From Streptomyces aureocirculatus (GTDB lineage: Bacteria > Actinomycetota > Actinomycetes > Streptomycetales > Streptomycetaceae), in assembly GCF_000720475.1 (NCBI RefSeq), contig NZ_JOAP01000027.1, positions 36,913 to 100,912 on the forward strand: a DNA stretch of 64,000 bases. Direction: 5' to 3'. The notes beneath the pieces are model-generated. The model was not told the DNA's origin. It worked only from the letters and a program-made list of their open reading frames with translations, and did no database searches. Position 1 is the stretch's first letter. Each line of letters opens with the position of its first letter. Below are positions 28,101 to 35,104 of this stretch, in pieces. The position numbers were made by a program, and so were the translations under genes.

Positions 28101-29289
28101 CGGTGACCGTGGTACGGACCGTGCGGGCTTCCAGGGCCTCGTCCGGGCGGATCCGCGAGTCCTTGCCGTCCGCCCACCGCGACGACACGAACGCCTCACC
28201 CTTGCTGGAGACACGGGCGTCCTTGTTCACACCGCCGACGTTGTGCAGTACGTCGGCTGCGCGTGACGTGGTCTCGGCCTCGCCAGTGACGTAGACCTCG
28301 CCACCGGGGGTGGAGGTGAGATCGAAGTCGGTCAGCTTGCCCCGGGCGAGACCGGCGGGCTTCGTCTTGGCGTCGTGCTTGTCGATCTGTCCCGCGCTGA
28401 CGCGGGAGACCGTGGCCGTGGGGTCGGCGGCGCTACGGCCCTTGCCGGACGTCGGGTCGGGTTGGATGAAGACGACGCCTCCGTCGGCGTCGGCCTTCAA
28501 CTGGAACGGCCGTGACTTCGTCTCCGCGACCGCGCGGACCTTGCTGCCCTTCACGGTCACGAGCTGCTTACCGGCGGAGGCGACGATGCCGTTGCGGGTC
28601 GGGACGGCGGAGGTTACCTGGCCGACGACCGTCTGCTTGGCGCCGACCTTGCCGGCCTTGGCGTCGACGGTCACCAGACGGGTCTGGTTCTTCTTCGTCT
28701 TGTCGTCCGTCAGCGCGGTGAACACGGCCTCGTCGCCGTGGCCGCAGCCCGGGGAGAAGTAACCGAGCGTGGCCTGGAACGGCAGCTTCGTGATCGAGCC
28801 GCTGTCCAGGTTCAGCACGGCCGTGAACGCGCCACGCGCCATCAGGTCCGGCTTGTTCGTGAACGTACGCGGGGCGTAGGCGACGGCCGCGTACTTGCCC
28901 GACTCCGTCACGCACGCGTTGCCGATCCACGTGTCGGTGTCGAAGCCGGGTTCGGAAAGCGACGCGGCCGTCCGCCACGCGTAGCCGTCCTTCGCGTCGG
29001 CGACCATGACGTGGAAACCGGTGCTGTCGCCGGACGTGGTGAAGGTCCGGTCGCTCGACTTCTTGTAGTCCGCGCCGAGCACCTGGCTGCGCTGCTTGGC
29101 GGGAACGGCACTGGGCTGAACCCCGGGCTTCGCTCCGGAGTCACGGGCGGCGGGCTGTGACCAGCCTGCCGTGGCCCCCGGCGGGGGCGCTGCCGCGTAT
29201 GCCTGGGTGGTGGCGACGCCGGCGGACAGGGACAGTGCGAGCACTGTCGTGACCGGCATGCGCGCATACCTCAGTATGTCGCGTCTCAA
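25129..29289 (-). CDS. Large secreted protein with lytic-transglycosylase-like and SGNH hydrolase domains
   Basis: The product is about 1386 residues if the TTG at 29289 (AAGGAAG upstream) is used; the ATG at 29259 is the alternative. A signal peptide (TTVLALSLSAGVATTQAYA) is followed by a beta-propeller-like region to about residue 400 and a Ser/Lys/Asp repeat linker near 440. A goose-lysozyme/SLT-like domain lies at about 520-740 (ITAQESNMWQ with the catalytic Glu, CGYGVTQVTDGM, LWAYNAGY). A cysteine-containing golvesin-like beta domain at about 840-1035 follows. The C-terminal SGNH hydrolase from about 1055 has GDSYSSGEG, IACSG, ISIGGND and SFHPK. It probably acts on cell wall or extracellular esters. 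Confidence 0.85.
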   Translation of the reverse strand: MRRDILRYARMPVTTVLALSLSAGVATTQAYAAAPPPGATAGWSQPAARDSGAKPGVQPSAVPAKQRSQVLGADYKKSSDRTFTTSGDSTGFHVMVADAKDGYAWRTAASLSEPGFDTDTWIGNACVTESGKYAAVAYAPRTFTNKPDLMARGAFTAVLNLDSGSITKLPFQATLGYFSPGCGHGDEAVFTALTDDKTKKNQTRLVTVDAKAGKVGAKQTVVGQVTSAVPTRNGIVASAGKQLVTVKGSKVRAVAETKSRPFQLKADADGGVVFIQPDPTSGKGRSAADPTATVSRVSAGQIDKHDAKTKPAGLARGKLTDFDLTSTPGGEVYVTGEAETTSRAADVLHNVGGVNKDARVSSKGEAFVSSRWADGKDSRIRPDEALEARTVRTTVTVADTRKTAVLDAPPAGDRVGGQKELRQGTQTSPVLLAQGVRTGSKSGSKSDSKSDSNSDSKQGPKAGPQGAPANDTVEADRYCSVPRNDPKKQAFQPTPRQVEWAVDQTVVGKLNKSATRPANWKNTGMAAYAPQSLFPLTPLAGGSGEDWHVPAQVMLGITAQESNMWQATRLAVPGVTANSLIGNFYGVEYASDGQQTDPWAVNFAKADCGYGVTQVTDGMRMHGKEKKDEKPLTTVQQEAVALDYAANIAAGVNILIGKWNDTRKDGLVINDGHPKYIENWFYALWAYNAGYYPKSKPVNGKWGVGWTNNPANPLWKENRTPFLEAANGKDDYSHAAHPQDWPYEEKVIGWAARPIAAMFKPGDMQAGYRAAWWNSNDARTSAKPPLHTFCGPQNDCVPSKIGDGASNDDGKGPCALPGDPHDKDPLYLKCWWNQPVQWKNCTTEARCGNPVHRFDDTYPEQPDENSYPPNCNIGLPAGAMIVDNLPNGTVPAGNSERTCATASDGSFKFTFAGEGGKYPSKVDLHQIGAGNGNHFWMGHTRWLATADGKRLHASGKWTLSSSKRGWMRVFAHMPDHGAHTRQAAYKIGGTDSTSPVRVHPQRIRKNKWVDLGVFNFTGTPSVTLDTDTEDGSGDEDIAWDSVAFQPLSGKPKDFVVAMGDSYSSGEGASEGNRDYYPETNYRDDQNKDARNACHRSTQAWSRQATIPGRSKSVGVLADSRGSAMDYHLIACSGARTYNVVHAGERQSNGGEAPQIDQGYLDQNTSLVTISIGGNDARFSKIIQKCLMAFNGGNCKDKTFEEGDVDSSVGGRDRKFIGQPLEKAAVGLIKEIVRPDIVKTLKEIHGKAPNAKIALMGYPPLIEKRGECLSVSIPMAQIGLSASSADWLNGVANVLTAEMQGAADDAVKLGMKAWFSNPTTNFAGKAVCGDPETVHGIVKTLVDSDEPKTDYPILEKFGLSAQSFHPKIGGARLYADSLERTMNGMGL

Positions 29290-30414
29290 CTCATCTTCCT
29301 TTGCGGGTAATTCATGCCCGCACACGTGCGCGGGCATGGCGGCGCACCGGCCTGCCCCCTGTGCGGGAATCCACCGGGGAAGAGGAGGAAGTGAGACAGC
29401 CGGGGCGCCGCTGGTCTGCGGTACGAAGGTCGGGTACGGGTGTTCTGCGCGCTCCGGACGACTGGTTCGTCCTGATCGCCGCTGGTGACGAAGAACTGGA
29501 TACCGCTCGAACCAGTGCGGTGGCCCGGGCTCGGGGGTCGAGCGCGCGGCGGCGGCGCTGTGCGCGGTGACACGGACGAGCGACGAGTCCGCTATGAACT
29601 CAGCACGGCTTCCTCGATGAACTCAGCACGGCTTCCTCGGGCGATGACCCCGTTTGTGTTCGCTAACAGCGTGCGTACGTCTCTCACTTCCGGAGTCGGT
29701 GGATGCGGAGATCAAAATGCCCGCCACCAGTCCGCGACGCAAGGAACGAAAGGACGGCGCCATCGTGTGCTGGCGCGAAAAGGCTAGGTGGACATGACAC
29801 ATCCGGAGGACTGATCCGGGCCAGATGGAGCTGACGCTGCCTGTGAAGGTCCCGTGAACCGGAAGCCAGGAACTACACATTCCGCATACGGCCGGAGTGG
29901 CTGAAACTTGCCTACAGGAGGGGTGTCCGCACCCTGGCCGACACGGCGAGATCGGGACGATGGCGGGGGTTCGCCGGGAGGCGCGGCCGAGACTGCCCTG
30001 GCAGAGCAAACAAGGCACAGCCTCTAGTACGTAATCAAGTCACGTCCAGAGAAGCGGAAGCAGGCATTCACCATTCCGCTTCGCGACGCACACACGACTT
30101 TCACGCAGACACAGGACCGCCAACCCTCACGTCACAGCCATTCCGATGCAGGGCACCTTCAAGCCAACCTCCGACCACGTTCCGAATTAGCAGCGGCGAA
30201 AGATCCAGACGTTGCCTATAGTCATCGAGCGCTGGCACCGGCGGGAGACGCAGGAGCCCGCAGCCCGTCGCAGCGACTCGGCACGCACCGGGCCGTCGCC
30301 GGCGCGGGACAAGGCGTGGCGGCCAAATAGAGCTGTCGCACTGTCGCTATCTGGCGGCAAGCACCGTCCTTTGCCAACTATTGGGAACTTTCTAGCAGAA
30401 AGTGATGGTTCAGC
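29290..30414. other. Gene-poor 1.1 kb stretch with possible gene debris
   Basis: No credible intact gene is visible. A short plus-strand frame at 29720-29785 encodes MPATSPRRKERKDG followed by a Trp-Arg motif and a stop, which faintly recalls the N-terminus of actinophage tyrosine integrases. It is too short to call. The rest has stops in every frame and codon use without the usual third-position bias. It also holds the 23-bp direct repeat at 29594-29639 and the promoter of the SapA-like gene. Confidence 0.5.
29594..29639. repeat. Tandem 23-bp direct repeat
   Basis: ATGAACTCAGCACGGCTTCC plus TCG is present twice in immediate succession (29594-29616 and 29617-29639) without mismatch. It lies outside any recognised gene. 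Confidence 0.9.
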
Positions 30415-30960
30415 ATGTCTAGGTCGTTCCGTTTCAGAAGTGTGATAGTCGTCGCCGCGAGCTTGGTCTCGGCCGTAGCCGCAGTGCCCCAAGCTGTCGC
30501 CACGGACTCTCCCGCAGCGCACGTACAGAAGGACGCTCCTGCGGCGTACGTGGCAAAGAGCGCCGACCGGACGACGCTGGCCACCGCGCAGGCCGACCCC
30601 AAGGCTGTCGCCGCCGCCGCAAACGTCTGCGGGTCGGGTTACTCGTTGCTCAAGGCGATCCCTCTCCCTGTCGGAACCGAGCCCAACGAGCGCCTGGGCA
30701 CGCTGTTCGCCTACGGGAACGGCGGCAAGGGCTGCGCGATCCTCGACAACAACGCGGGCGGCAAGCAGTACATGTACCTGAAGGTGTGCAAGACCGGGGG
30801 CGGAAGCTGCGACACCGACTCCGGCAACTTCACCGAGTACGCGGGCCCGGTCCGCGTCTCGAGCTTCGCCTGCGCCCCGGTGACGGCCAAGATGGCCAAG
30901 ACCTCCAGCAGCACGCCGTACATCAACTACAAGTCGGACTACGTCTTCCCCTGCGGATAG
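30415..30960 (+). CDS. Secreted SapA-like (spore-associated protein A family) protein
   Basis: The 181-residue product has a Sec signal peptide (RSVIVVAASLVSAVAAVPQAVA) and a mature domain with the order NVCGSGYSLLKA, GTLFAYGNGGKGCAIL, QYMYLKVC, DSGNFTEYAGPVRV and a final cysteine pair. This spacing of CGSGY, a short beta region, and TEYAGPV is that of Streptomyces spore-associated protein A. An extra 35-residue Ala-rich segment lies between signal and domain. The ribosome-binding site is weak (GAAAG). It probably lies on aerial hyphae or spores. It is the last intact gene before the island. Confidence 0.75.
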   Translation: MSRSFRFRSVIVVAASLVSAVAAVPQAVATDSPAAHVQKDAPAAYVAKSADRTTLATAQADPKAVAAAANVCGSGYSLLKAIPLPVGTEPNERLGTLFAYGNGGKGCAILDNNAGGKQYMYLKVCKTGGGSCDTDSGNFTEYAGPVRVSSFACAPVTAKMAKTSSSTPYINYKSDYVFPCG

Positions 30961-31053
30961 GCCTACCGACGGCTCTGTGCGCCTCCCGGCGCACAGGGCC
31001 GCACCCGTCGCACACCACCGCAGCCCAGGAGCCCGTTAGCCACCGGCTCAGGG

Positions 31054-31092
31054 AGCGTCGCTCCACGTGATGAGACATCGGAAACATGTCAC
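31054..31092. repeat. Attachment-site-like remnant D (leftmost)
   Basis: The sequence CTCCACGTGATGAGACATCG followed by GAAACATGTCAC matches the core of the other three copies (CTCCACATGRTGNGTCATCG). It also shares CATGTCAC with copy C at 32063-32072, outside the gene-derived part. It is the most diverged copy and marks the probable left edge of the island. Confidence 0.6.
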
Positions 31093-31201
31093 ATTGCGTC
31101 GACATGAGAGAACGTGCAGTTCAAGCCGGGTTTGACGATCCCGGGACTGACCCGGCCGCCAGGAGCGCGACGGCAGCGGCATCGTATGGATCGGCGAACA
31201 G

Positions 31202-31592
31202 CTAGACCCGGCAGCCCACATCGGGACCGCCGGGCCTTGGGTGGTCGTCCGGTGCAGGGTCCGGTTCCAGCAGGCAGTTGTGGTGAGCGGTCCAGACGTC
31301 GTGGGCGCGCGCGTTGGGAGAAGAGGGCGGCGTTGAGGGCGTCGTCGGGGTGGTGGTGGCCGAAGACCACGTCGGTCACCTGCCCGGGGCTGATTCCGGC
31401 GGCGGCGAGCGGGTCGAGGATGAGTGTGCGGTCCTCGACCATGCCGGGGTCGACGACGACGATCGTATCGCCGTCGCGGAGGAGGCAGACGGTCGAGGCG
31501 ACGTGCCACGGCTTCTCGCGGCTGTCGCGGTCCGTATTGCGTGCGTCGAGGCTGTCGTGGCCGGTGGTCAGAAGTGTGAATGTGGCCGTCAT
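31202..31592 (-). pseudogene. Metallo-beta-lactamase-fold hydrolase remnant (frameshifted, truncated)
   Basis: From ATG 31592 the frame reads MTATFTLLTTGHDSLDARN, CLLRDGDTIVVVDPGMV, then VFGHHHPDDALNAALF. This is the start of an MBL-fold hydrolase with the metal motif in the form HHHPDD instead of HxHxDH. After ALF the frame shifts. Removing one T restores FPNARAHDVWTAHHNCLLE, which continues the family pattern to a TAG at 31202-31204. The rest of the domain, including the later His motif, is missing. It is a broken gene. Confidence 0.7.
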
Positions 31593-31735
31593 GAGAGGTG
31601 CTGATCCTTCGTCAGTCGTGAGGAATGACCGGATGGCGAGCGAGATGTGCCGTCCACGCCGGGGCCTTGAGGGCGGACGAAACCGCGCCCCGGCGCGGGT
31701 CCGGTGAACCGGCGACGGGGCGAGGTGAGTCGAAC

Positions 31736-31927
31736 TCAGTTGGCGGGGGTCAGGGTGCGACGGGCGTAGGCGCGGACGGCGCGGGCTCGGTCGCCACAGC
31801 GGACCGAGCACCAGTGACGGCGCCCTGTGCGGAGCAGGTAGCGGTTGCAGGGGGTGGAGGGGGCGGAGGGCAGGCCGTCAGCCGCTCCGGTGCGCGTACT
31901 ACACCGTGCGGACTTGATCCGGCTCAC
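31736..31927 (-). pseudogene. C-terminal CGNR zinc-finger regulator fragment
   Basis: The 63-residue open frame ends LRTGRRHWCSVRCGDRARAV, close to the CGNR zinc-finger signature (RRWCSM-x-CGNRxK) of actinobacterial regulators in which the CGNR is CGDR here. An upstream cysteine (ARCSTRTG) would complete the zinc site. The N-terminal ABATE-like domain is absent and no start with a ribosome-binding site is seen. It probably belonged with the adjacent MBL-fold gene, since such pairs are common. Confidence 0.55.
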
Positions 31928-31939
31928 GGTGGCAACTCA

Positions 31940-32162
31940 GCGTCAAGATATCGCCCGTAACGCTCACACCGCACATCATGCGCACTCACGGGACCGTAGG
32001 TCAGGCGCCCTTTGCGACCGGTTCAAGAATGGCGACGCACTCCACATGGTGAGTCATCGGAAGCATGTCACCCGGGTGAACTCAGAGAAAGCCGCAGGTC
32101 AGGTCCGTCCCTCGTCTCCGTCTTGGGGCCACCAGGTGCGAAGAGCGTCAAACGAGCGTCAC
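31940..32162. repeat. Attachment-site-like copy C with GCGTCA arm repeats
   Basis: Bases 31940-32062 align over their whole length with 52974-53098 at the methyltransferase end (shared words GCGTCAAGA-ATCGCC, GTAACGC, GGTCAGG-CACCCTTTGCG-like, ACGCACTCCACATG). The core GGTTCAAGAATGG starts at 32020. To the right, GCGTCA occurs at 32145 and 32156, 11 bp apart, as it does at 52943 and 52954. The remaining bases to 32304 hold no gene. Confidence 0.7.
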
Positions 32163-32304
32163 GGCGGACGCCCAGTGATCCCAGCAAGGAGTGCACCAGA
32201 CGCCGTCCCCGTGGTCAGGTTCAGGCTTCGGCGCTCACACGAGGGAAGCATTGATCCTTATCAGCGTTGATCGTTTGGGACGCCCGATTCAGGCGACACC
32301 TCGC

Positions 32305-35073
32305 TCAGGAAGCGGATGACGTACTCCCCTCTGATTTCGTTCCGGCCACCGGAAGCACGTACTCACCGGCGAGACGCGCCCAGTGCAGCGGGAGAGGCCG
32401 GGCGAGCGGTGGGTAGTCGTCGTGGTAACGCAGCTGGTGCGTGAGCGTCGCCCACTCCGCCGGCCGGTCGGGCGGGTCACCCGCACGCCCCGAGTCCGTC
32501 AGCGCCTTCTCCGACAGACAGCCGAGCACGGTGATCTCCAGTTGCCCGGGGTTCCACGCGGTCTTCCCGGGCGCTGTCCGGCCCTGTGCCGTGGGCACCA
32601 GCTTCATGAGCCCCTTCGGCAGTTTCGCCACCGTGTGCGGCTTCGAGGCCGTACTCGCGAAGACACGGCCCTCCGTATCCGCCGTCCCCCACACACCCTC
32701 GGCGAAGCCGACCCCGTCCTCGGTGTCGTGGGCGTACCACTCCGCCACTTCACCCCGGGCGTTGGCGTCCCGTACGAGCAGCACCCGCAGGTCGCGGCCG
32801 TAGAGCGTGTGCCGCTGAGCGGGTTCGGCCCCGAAGCCGAGCGTGTCGCGGTCCAGTGCACCGTTGCGCAGGCCAGGCCAGCACTGGCGCAGATTGCCGG
32901 CGTCCGCCAGCAGCAGCGTCGGGCGGTCGCGGAGCTGGAAGAGCAGTGCCCGGATCTGCCGCTCGGTCTCCCGCTGCCTGTCCTGCTCCACGCCCGGGCG
33001 GGCAGCGGGCCGGGATCCTCCCGGGGCTGCCGAGTCATCGACGAGCTTCCCCGTGCCGGTCTCCTTCCCGCCGCTCGCCGCCGGTTCCCGTGCCTGGGAG
33101 AGCAGCAGCAACAGCTTCGGATACGGCACCCATTCGGCTCGTTCTGCGTCCCACCCCTCGATGACGCCCGGTCCGTCCCCGGGGCGCACCCGCACCGCCA
33201 CCAGCCGGTGGACGGGGCATCGCGTGGGCCCCTTCCTGGTGTGGCGTACGAGCCAGAGCGCCGCGTACTGAAGGTCGCCCGGAATCCCGGCTCCCACCCG
33301 ATGGGCGGGCGGGCTGATCGCGCCCAGATGCCGGAAGGCGTCCAGCCAGGTCCACCTGGCCCGGTGTTCCAGAGCGCTGTCGGTGTCGTCGGGCGAGTTC
33401 ACGAACTGGGTCAGCCGTCCCTGCCGTGCCCAGGCGATGCGCAGCGCGTGCTTGGGGTCGGAGTCCGGGACGGCGGCGAAGCGCTCCTTGCCGGCGATCT
33501 CCGTGATCACGACTCCGGCCCCGCCGAGGAGCGGGTCCGCCCGGTCCGCCACGAGCCCGCAGCGCCCTTCGATGGCCTCGGCCAGCCGGACGGCCCTGAG
33601 GCGCCCGCGGGCTCGGGTGGTCGGCAGGGCGTCGGCCAAGGGTCCCGCGGGCCGGGCCCGGACGCGGATGTCGACCCCCTCGCACTGCCACTGCCAGGTC
33701 TCCCCGTCGGCCGACGGCATTTGCTGCCCGGCAGGAAGACCAATGAGTTTGGGCAGCTCGGCGAGCAGCGCCGCACGGGTTTCCGGGGACTGCCAGAAGA
33801 CGTCGATCTCCAGAGGGCGGCCGTTCAGTGCGCGTGTCAGCGCCGCCCGCCGTTGCAGAGCCAGCTGGGCGTCGCGGACGCCCGGGACACGTCCGGCGCC
33901 GGAACGGGGCAGCAGGGAGGGAGTGTTGCTCCGGGAGACGCGCGTGAGGTCGGGGACCCGGGTCAGCAGGGGGCGCAGCCCTTCCTCGACCCAGGCGTCC
34001 AGATCCGCCCGCTCCCGTGGCATCAGCCCGGGTCCAACCTCGTGCGGGCCGATCGACGGGTGGTAGACGATGCCGGCGGCCACGTCCCCGGAACCGTTGA
34101 TCCAGCGTTCGGGGTCGGAGAAGAGCGCTTCGGGCCGGGGATAGTTGCGCACGATGTCCAGCTCGGGCACGAGCGGTGCGGGGCTGTGCCGACGCCAGGC
34201 CAGTTCCTTCGACCGCCGGTCGTAGCCCAGCGTGTTCACCATCAGCCGGTGGGCCCGGTCCGGCCCTTCCGGCCACGGCAGTGGAGCGTCGAGCAGGACG
34301 GTCGTACCGCCGAGCTGGTGGGGGCGTACGTCCAGTCGGGTGGCCCACCGGCGTACCTGGGTGGACACATGGACGCGGAACCGCGGGGCGAACGGCACGG
34401 TGTGGACGGTGATGGTGAGGCAGGCCGAGTAGTACCAGGTCTGCCGTCGGCGCTCGTATCGCTGAGGCGGCCAGGAGACAAGTCGCGCGCCGTCACCCGA
34501 GCTCTCGACGCGGAAGTGGAGTGTGGTGCCGCCCGTGCGGAACGTCCGGGCGACCAGCCGGAAGGCGATCCACTCGGGCAGCAGGCTGTAGAGCCGCGCG
34601 GCGGGTTCGGCGGTTCCGCCCGCCGAGAGCACGCTCTCGGCGAGGTCGACCGGTTCTGTCTCCCAGTGGGGCAGACGTACCGTCTCGGCCGGGTCACCGG
34701 AGCGGAGCCTCTCCTCGAGATCGGCGGCCTCCGAGTCGTCGTCCTCCCGGTGCATGCCCGCCGCCCACGCTCCTACCACCGGGGCCAGCACGTCCGGCGG
34801 GACGGCTTCCCGCGCGTAGAGCCACGGCAGACGGCCATCCGCCCCGGCGTTGCGGCCGGTCGCGATGACGCCTGGCGCCATCGCCTGGAGCAGGGAGTTG
34901 AGCCTGCGCACGGGGAGCCGGTGGGGGTGGACGGAGTTCTTGTCCGCCTCGGCATGCATCCCGGTGAGCTCGGCGTGCAGGTCCTCGCCGAGCCGCAGCA
35001 CTTTCATCTCCTCCCGCCAGGGTCCGTGGAGCGGGTCGGGTTCGTAGGCCGCGACGCGAATGTGGTGGTACAC
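32305..35073 (-). CDS. pPIWI_RE-family prokaryotic PIWI/RNase H-fold protein
   Basis: The 922-residue product starts at GTG 35073 with AGGAGGTAATT 7 bp upstream. The N-terminal half is a DUF3962-like region (HHIRVAAYEPDPLHGPW; WIAFRLVARTFR; a beta-rich segment with WYYSACLTITVHTVPFAPR). The C-terminal quarter has pPIWI_RE hallmarks: LLLADAGNLRQCWPGL near 720 (first RNase H strand aspartate), LRVLLVRDANARGEVAEWY near 763, GVWGT near 794, and HQLRYH then RPLPLHWARLAGEY near 880-905. This family was defined computationally as PIWI proteins with conserved R and E residues, encoded with a helicase and a REase and predicted to act against invading nucleic acid. Guide type and targets are unknown. 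Confidence 0.82.
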   Translation of the reverse strand: MYHHIRVAAYEPDPLHGPWREEMKVLRLGEDLHAELTGMHAEADKNSVHPHRLPVRRLNSLLQAMAPGVIATGRNAGADGRLPWLYAREAVPPDVLAPVVGAWAAGMHREDDDSEAADLEERLRSGDPAETVRLPHWETEPVDLAESVLSAGGTAEPAARLYSLLPEWIAFRLVARTFRTGGTTLHFRVESSGDGARLVSWPPQRYERRRQTWYYSACLTITVHTVPFAPRFRVHVSTQVRRWATRLDVRPHQLGGTTVLLDAPLPWPEGPDRAHRLMVNTLGYDRRSKELAWRRHSPAPLVPELDIVRNYPRPEALFSDPERWINGSGDVAAGIVYHPSIGPHEVGPGLMPRERADLDAWVEEGLRPLLTRVPDLTRVSRSNTPSLLPRSGAGRVPGVRDAQLALQRRAALTRALNGRPLEIDVFWQSPETRAALLAELPKLIGLPAGQQMPSADGETWQWQCEGVDIRVRARPAGPLADALPTTRARGRLRAVRLAEAIEGRCGLVADRADPLLGGAGVVITEIAGKERFAAVPDSDPKHALRIAWARQGRLTQFVNSPDDTDSALEHRARWTWLDAFRHLGAISPPAHRVGAGIPGDLQYAALWLVRHTRKGPTRCPVHRLVAVRVRPGDGPGVIEGWDAERAEWVPYPKLLLLLSQAREPAASGGKETGTGKLVDDSAAPGGSRPAARPGVEQDRQRETERQIRALLFQLRDRPTLLLADAGNLRQCWPGLRNGALDRDTLGFGAEPAQRHTLYGRDLRVLLVRDANARGEVAEWYAHDTEDGVGFAEGVWGTADTEGRVFASTASKPHTVAKLPKGLMKLVPTAQGRTAPGKTAWNPGQLEITVLGCLSEKALTDSGRAGDPPDRPAEWATLTHQLRYHDDYPPLARPLPLHWARLAGEYVLPVAGTKSEGSTSSAS

Positions 35074-35104
35074 GGAATTACCTCCTGGGACAGGGGTTCG
35101 GCAC

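Noticed and set aside
25021..28266. Plus-strand open frame of 1081 residues opposite the large secreted hydrolase
   Set aside because: Its Val/Gly/Arg/Leu-rich, motif-free product is the usual antisense shadow of a GC-rich gene. The minus-strand frame has a signal peptide and catalytic motifs.
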